Shown here: in pieces, positions 60,691-64,000 of the stretch
Position numbering within the stretch: position 1 is the first letter of the stretch
Layout: each line of letters starts with the position of its first letter
NCBI RefSeq assembly: GCF_030704535.1
Contig: NC_081810.1
Location: 22,172,501 to 22,236,500, forward strand
Reading direction: 5' to 3'
Length of the DNA stretch: 64,000 nucleotides
Origin: Vitis vinifera
Lineage: Eukaryota; Streptophyta; Magnoliopsida; Vitales; Vitaceae
Notes under the pieces: model-generated
The model's database searches: none
Seen by the model: the letters and a program-made list of their open reading frames with translations, nothing else
Told to the model about the DNA's origin: nothing
Program-made: the position numbers and the translations under genes

Positions 60691-63600
60691 GATTGCACTA
60701 TATATATACATGAATCTAATCTTAGTATATGAAAATGTTTTGATAATAAATGTCTAAGAATTTTTTCTAAACATATTTTGCTAATAAACTGAATTTTTCT
60801 AAACATTTTCTAGACATATTTTGAAGAATAAATTGATAAAAAAATGACTCATGTTCTTCTGAGAATAGTTTTAGGGATAAAATTGTCACTATCATAAGTT
60901 TCTGTTTTAATTCTGAAAATAATTTGAGCATAAAATGGTTACAATAAGTTTTTTTTTTTTTTTTTTGAAAATATTTGGGGCAAAGATGGTTATTTCTAGC
61001 ACTTTTTAAAATAAATAACTGAGGTTTTTCTGAAAATAATCTAGGAATAAAATATTTTTGGAAATAAAGTAATTGATTTTTTAACATTCTTTCATAATAA
61101 ATAATTGAGATTTAATTTTTTTTTTAAGAATTACGTGGCATTTTAATAATTGGGGTTTTTTAAAAAAAAAAAATACTTTGGGAACAAAAATAATAAGTTG
61201 TTCTAATTCAATTACGTAGGGCTTTATTTATTATTTTAATTTTTGTTTTAAACTAGTGATGACGTCAAAATAAGTCAATAAAACCAAAATTTAAAAATAA
61301 ATAATTATTCTTAAAATAAAATAGAGATGTCAATCTTAATTGGTGAAGACCTCATGACTTATACTTTATGTATGAATTCCTTTCACACTAATCTTGCTTT
61401 TGTTTGACATAAACAATTACGCCATCATTCTAATTTGGTTTTGAATTATCCTTTCTCTTTATTTTGACTCTTCCATCTTTCTTTCACACTCAAGCTTATT
61501 TCTTCCTTTGATTTAGAGCAAGGAAGCCAACTTGAATCCAATTACCATCCGGCCATGTTTCTTAAGTATGATACTTGTAAAAGCCGGTTATTGAAGGGGT
61601 GTGAAAGTAACTCGATTCATTCCATGGATAATTTTAGCCTGATTCGGTTGCATGGTATGTACACAGGTCGCTTTCAAGGAAAACAAAGGGTTTTGTTAGT
61701 AGGAATTATAGCTTCTGTATATGGTGGCCCCTTTATAGCTGGCTAATTTTCTTTGCTAGATGCTTTTAGTAAATTAAGTTCCACCTTAATTAATGGTGCT
61801 GAGTCACATGCAGACAAGTTCGTGTGGGAAACAAGACAGCTACCTCGTAGTACTGGTGGTATACCGGCAAGTGCATGCTTTAGGACCCCAAGTCTTTGAC
61901 CACAGCACAGTGGTTTTACAGGTTGTAAAGTGGTCTAAGTCTAAACTTTGCCAATCAAGCTCTACTTTTGCTCAACCTGGATATAACCTAACATCCTGCA
62001 ATTCTTTTCCTCGACACCAAAGTAGAAGAAAGGACCATGAAATGTCTCGAAGTTCTTGGTCTTGAAAACTGAACGCTATTTGAATCAGTTTCTGGAACAG
62101 TAGTTTAGTGGGAATCGAGCAGTTGACATCTTCTGACTTCTGAAGATCTGTGTGTGAAGCCGAATTAATTAAGAAAAAACGATAGTGGCAACAATAAAGG
62201 CTATCTTTTTATTCCTCGTGTCCAACATCCTTTTCTAAGTTCTGTAGCGTCCATTGACTATTGATGTCATATGTCGGGTGTACATTTGAAGAGGTGACAA
62301 CATGACATCCACCTGAAAGATGTCGATTGAAAAATATGCAACGAGTGCGAATAGATGGAGGAAATGAACGAGGGTGGACCAGCTTTAGGCCATATCCGTA
62401 AATCAGTCGTGAATCACATTTGAATGAATTAGTATACCAACCATATCATATTTTAATATGTGGTCCATTATCTACCATAGATACATCAATCCGACTAGTT
62501 GGACCACTCTATAATTGCATCAGTTTCATCAATACAATAAATGATTGACAGTGACACCGAAGCACAGACCGAAAAGGCAAAAAGGCGAAAACGATGGTGT
62601 TAGGGATCGATTGGGTAGACTGATTCAACTGGGATATCAAAAACCAAGTTGACGGTATGGGAAGCTTGTCTACTGATTAATTCATTGCCATTGAGTTTGA
62701 GTGTTAGGTCTATGTCTGAATACAAGAAGTTTATATGCCTATACAAAGAGTGACGTGAAGGCCGGAATGCTAGCTAGCTAGCCAGTATCCCCCTTCACAT
62801 ACGGATTTCCTACATATGTCTATACATGGCATGAATTAATTAAACACACATAACCCTGAACCTCTATGTTGTTAGAATTTTACATTGAAAATCTTATACG
62901 ACCACCACAGATGACATACATCCATGCAGTTTCCAAGTTGACATGCAGCTATAGTTCGAGTATGGTGCAGAGATGGAGGAAAATTCCAGCACTAACAATG
63001 GCTCTTATCGCGGGCACCAATTAGAAAATTCTAATTAATAGTTATGAGTAGGAAATTTGTGTAGCAAAAGACATTTAATCTTTATGTTTTTTAATATCCA
63101 AAGTTTGGAAATTTGCATACTATTTGATTTTGATGAGTAAAATTTATTTTTCTAGATGTTAAAAAGAAAATTTTGAAAGATGGCTTGATTTATTCATGAG
63201 TAGAATTCATTTTATAGGTTGGTCGGATTTTTTTATTCAAGAAGTGTACTGTGTTTTTATGTTCTCTTTTCTTTTTTTTTTTTTTTTCCTTTTTAACCTA
63301 ATTTTAGTTTCTTTTGTATAATATTGAGTATTTTAGGCCACATAAAAATTTTCTTGAAATGTGACCGTTGAAAAGTCAAAAAGGTTAAATAAAATGTGTC
63401 GAATTTAGTTTGAAAATTTTGAAAAACTTTAGTACACAAATTAGTGAATTGAATTGGTGTCATGTCACCCTTAGTAAGGAGAATTTCTTAGGAAGTTAGT
63501 CAGATTTGACCTATTATTAAGATTCATAATTTTTGTTTTAATTTTGTTGGTAAAAATAGAGGTATATGGTTTAGAATTATTAGAAGTTAAATTTTATTAA

Positions 63601-64000
63601 AAAATGAGAAATTATATATATATATATATATATATAACTTTAATTTTTGAGAAACCAAAATATGTTTAAGGATAATGTATAAGAATTAATATCATATAGC
63701 TGTAAATAACAATAACAATAATAGTAAAAAAAGGAAAAGAGAAAATAAAAAAATAAAGTGCTATGAAAACAATGCAAGAAAATAAAAGTTTATTCGACAA
63801 TTATTTTCAAGAATAGTTTTATGTTTTTTAGAACAAAAAAATTAGAAAATATGTTTGATAACTATAAACTGTTTTCTATTTTTTGTTCTTAAATAAAAGG
63901 AAAAAAAGGTGTTTAAAAAAAATATCTTTTAGTTGTTTTCAATTGTTTTTACTTATTTTTTGAGAATTGTTTTTAAAAAATTATTATACAAATCTTCTAT
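60691..64000. other. Intergenic AT-rich right end of the window
   Basis: No gene was recognised. Short frames at 61555-61746 and 61793-62065 lack known domains. A TGACGTCA palindrome is at 61260-61267. A (TA)n run lies at about 63613-63636, and a copy of the AT-rich MITE family appears to enter at about 63795 and run off the right edge. Confidence 0.5.
63613..63636. repeat. TA microsatellite
   Basis: About twelve perfect TA units in AT-rich intergenic DNA. Confidence 0.9.

Noticed and set aside
61555-62065. Two adjacent plus-strand frames of 63 and 90 residues in the right-end desert
   Set aside because: No known domain, signal or exon partner could be recognised, and chance frames of this size are expected.
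1-64000. CRISPR arrays, operons or bacterial-type systems
   Set aside because: The DNA is plant nuclear in gene structure; the regular repeats found are microsatellites, minisatellites or transposon-derived, without spacer-like intervals.

Overview
The window is nuclear DNA of a eudicot plant, most consistent with grapevine (Vitis). The evidence is AT-rich DNA, intron-rich genes with GT-AG junctions, plant-specific protein families, and several copies of plant-type L1 LINE, copia and MITE-like repeats. The genus is inferred from memory of related sequences and could not be searched.

Seven protein-coding genes could be reconstructed exon by exon, with every internal junction keeping frame. 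From left to right they are: (1) a NAT12-like nucleobase-ascorbate transporter on the minus strand (11851 down to 2692; its C-terminal exons lie beyond the left edge); (2) RLP24, a 60S ribosome-assembly factor, plus strand, 25123-29493; (3) a plastid-type tandem histidine phosphatase annotated in plants as probable 2-carboxy-D-arabinitol-1-phosphatase, plus strand, 30970-35792; (4) a small NFD6-like organellar protein, plus strand, 37205-41629; (5) a single-exon DUF868 protein, plus strand, 45645-46544; (6) a secreted WAK-type galacturonan-binding protein without a kinase, minus strand, 51901-52827; (7) a stress-responsive A/B barrel (Dabb) protein, minus strand, 53836-54331.

The rest is intergenic or intronic and full of repeats. 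LINE remnants sit in introns of genes 1, 2 and 4 and in the intergenic tract near 56.4 kb. A tRNA-type SINE candidate lies in the second RLP24 intron. A 3.8-kb element with about 1-kb inverted arms occupies 16194-20003. A decayed copia element lies at 58.3-59.4 kb, and MITE-like AT-rich palindromes, mini- and microsatellites are scattered throughout. Gene deserts are 12.1-23.0 kb and 54.3-64.0 kb.

The genes do not form a pathway; they are ordinary independent plant genes. Genes 3 and 7 are, as I recall, near neighbours in Arabidopsis (At5g22620 and At5g22580), suggesting conserved microsynteny. No undescribed multi-gene system is evident. The most unusual structure is the long inverted-repeat element, which could give long double-stranded RNA if transcribed.
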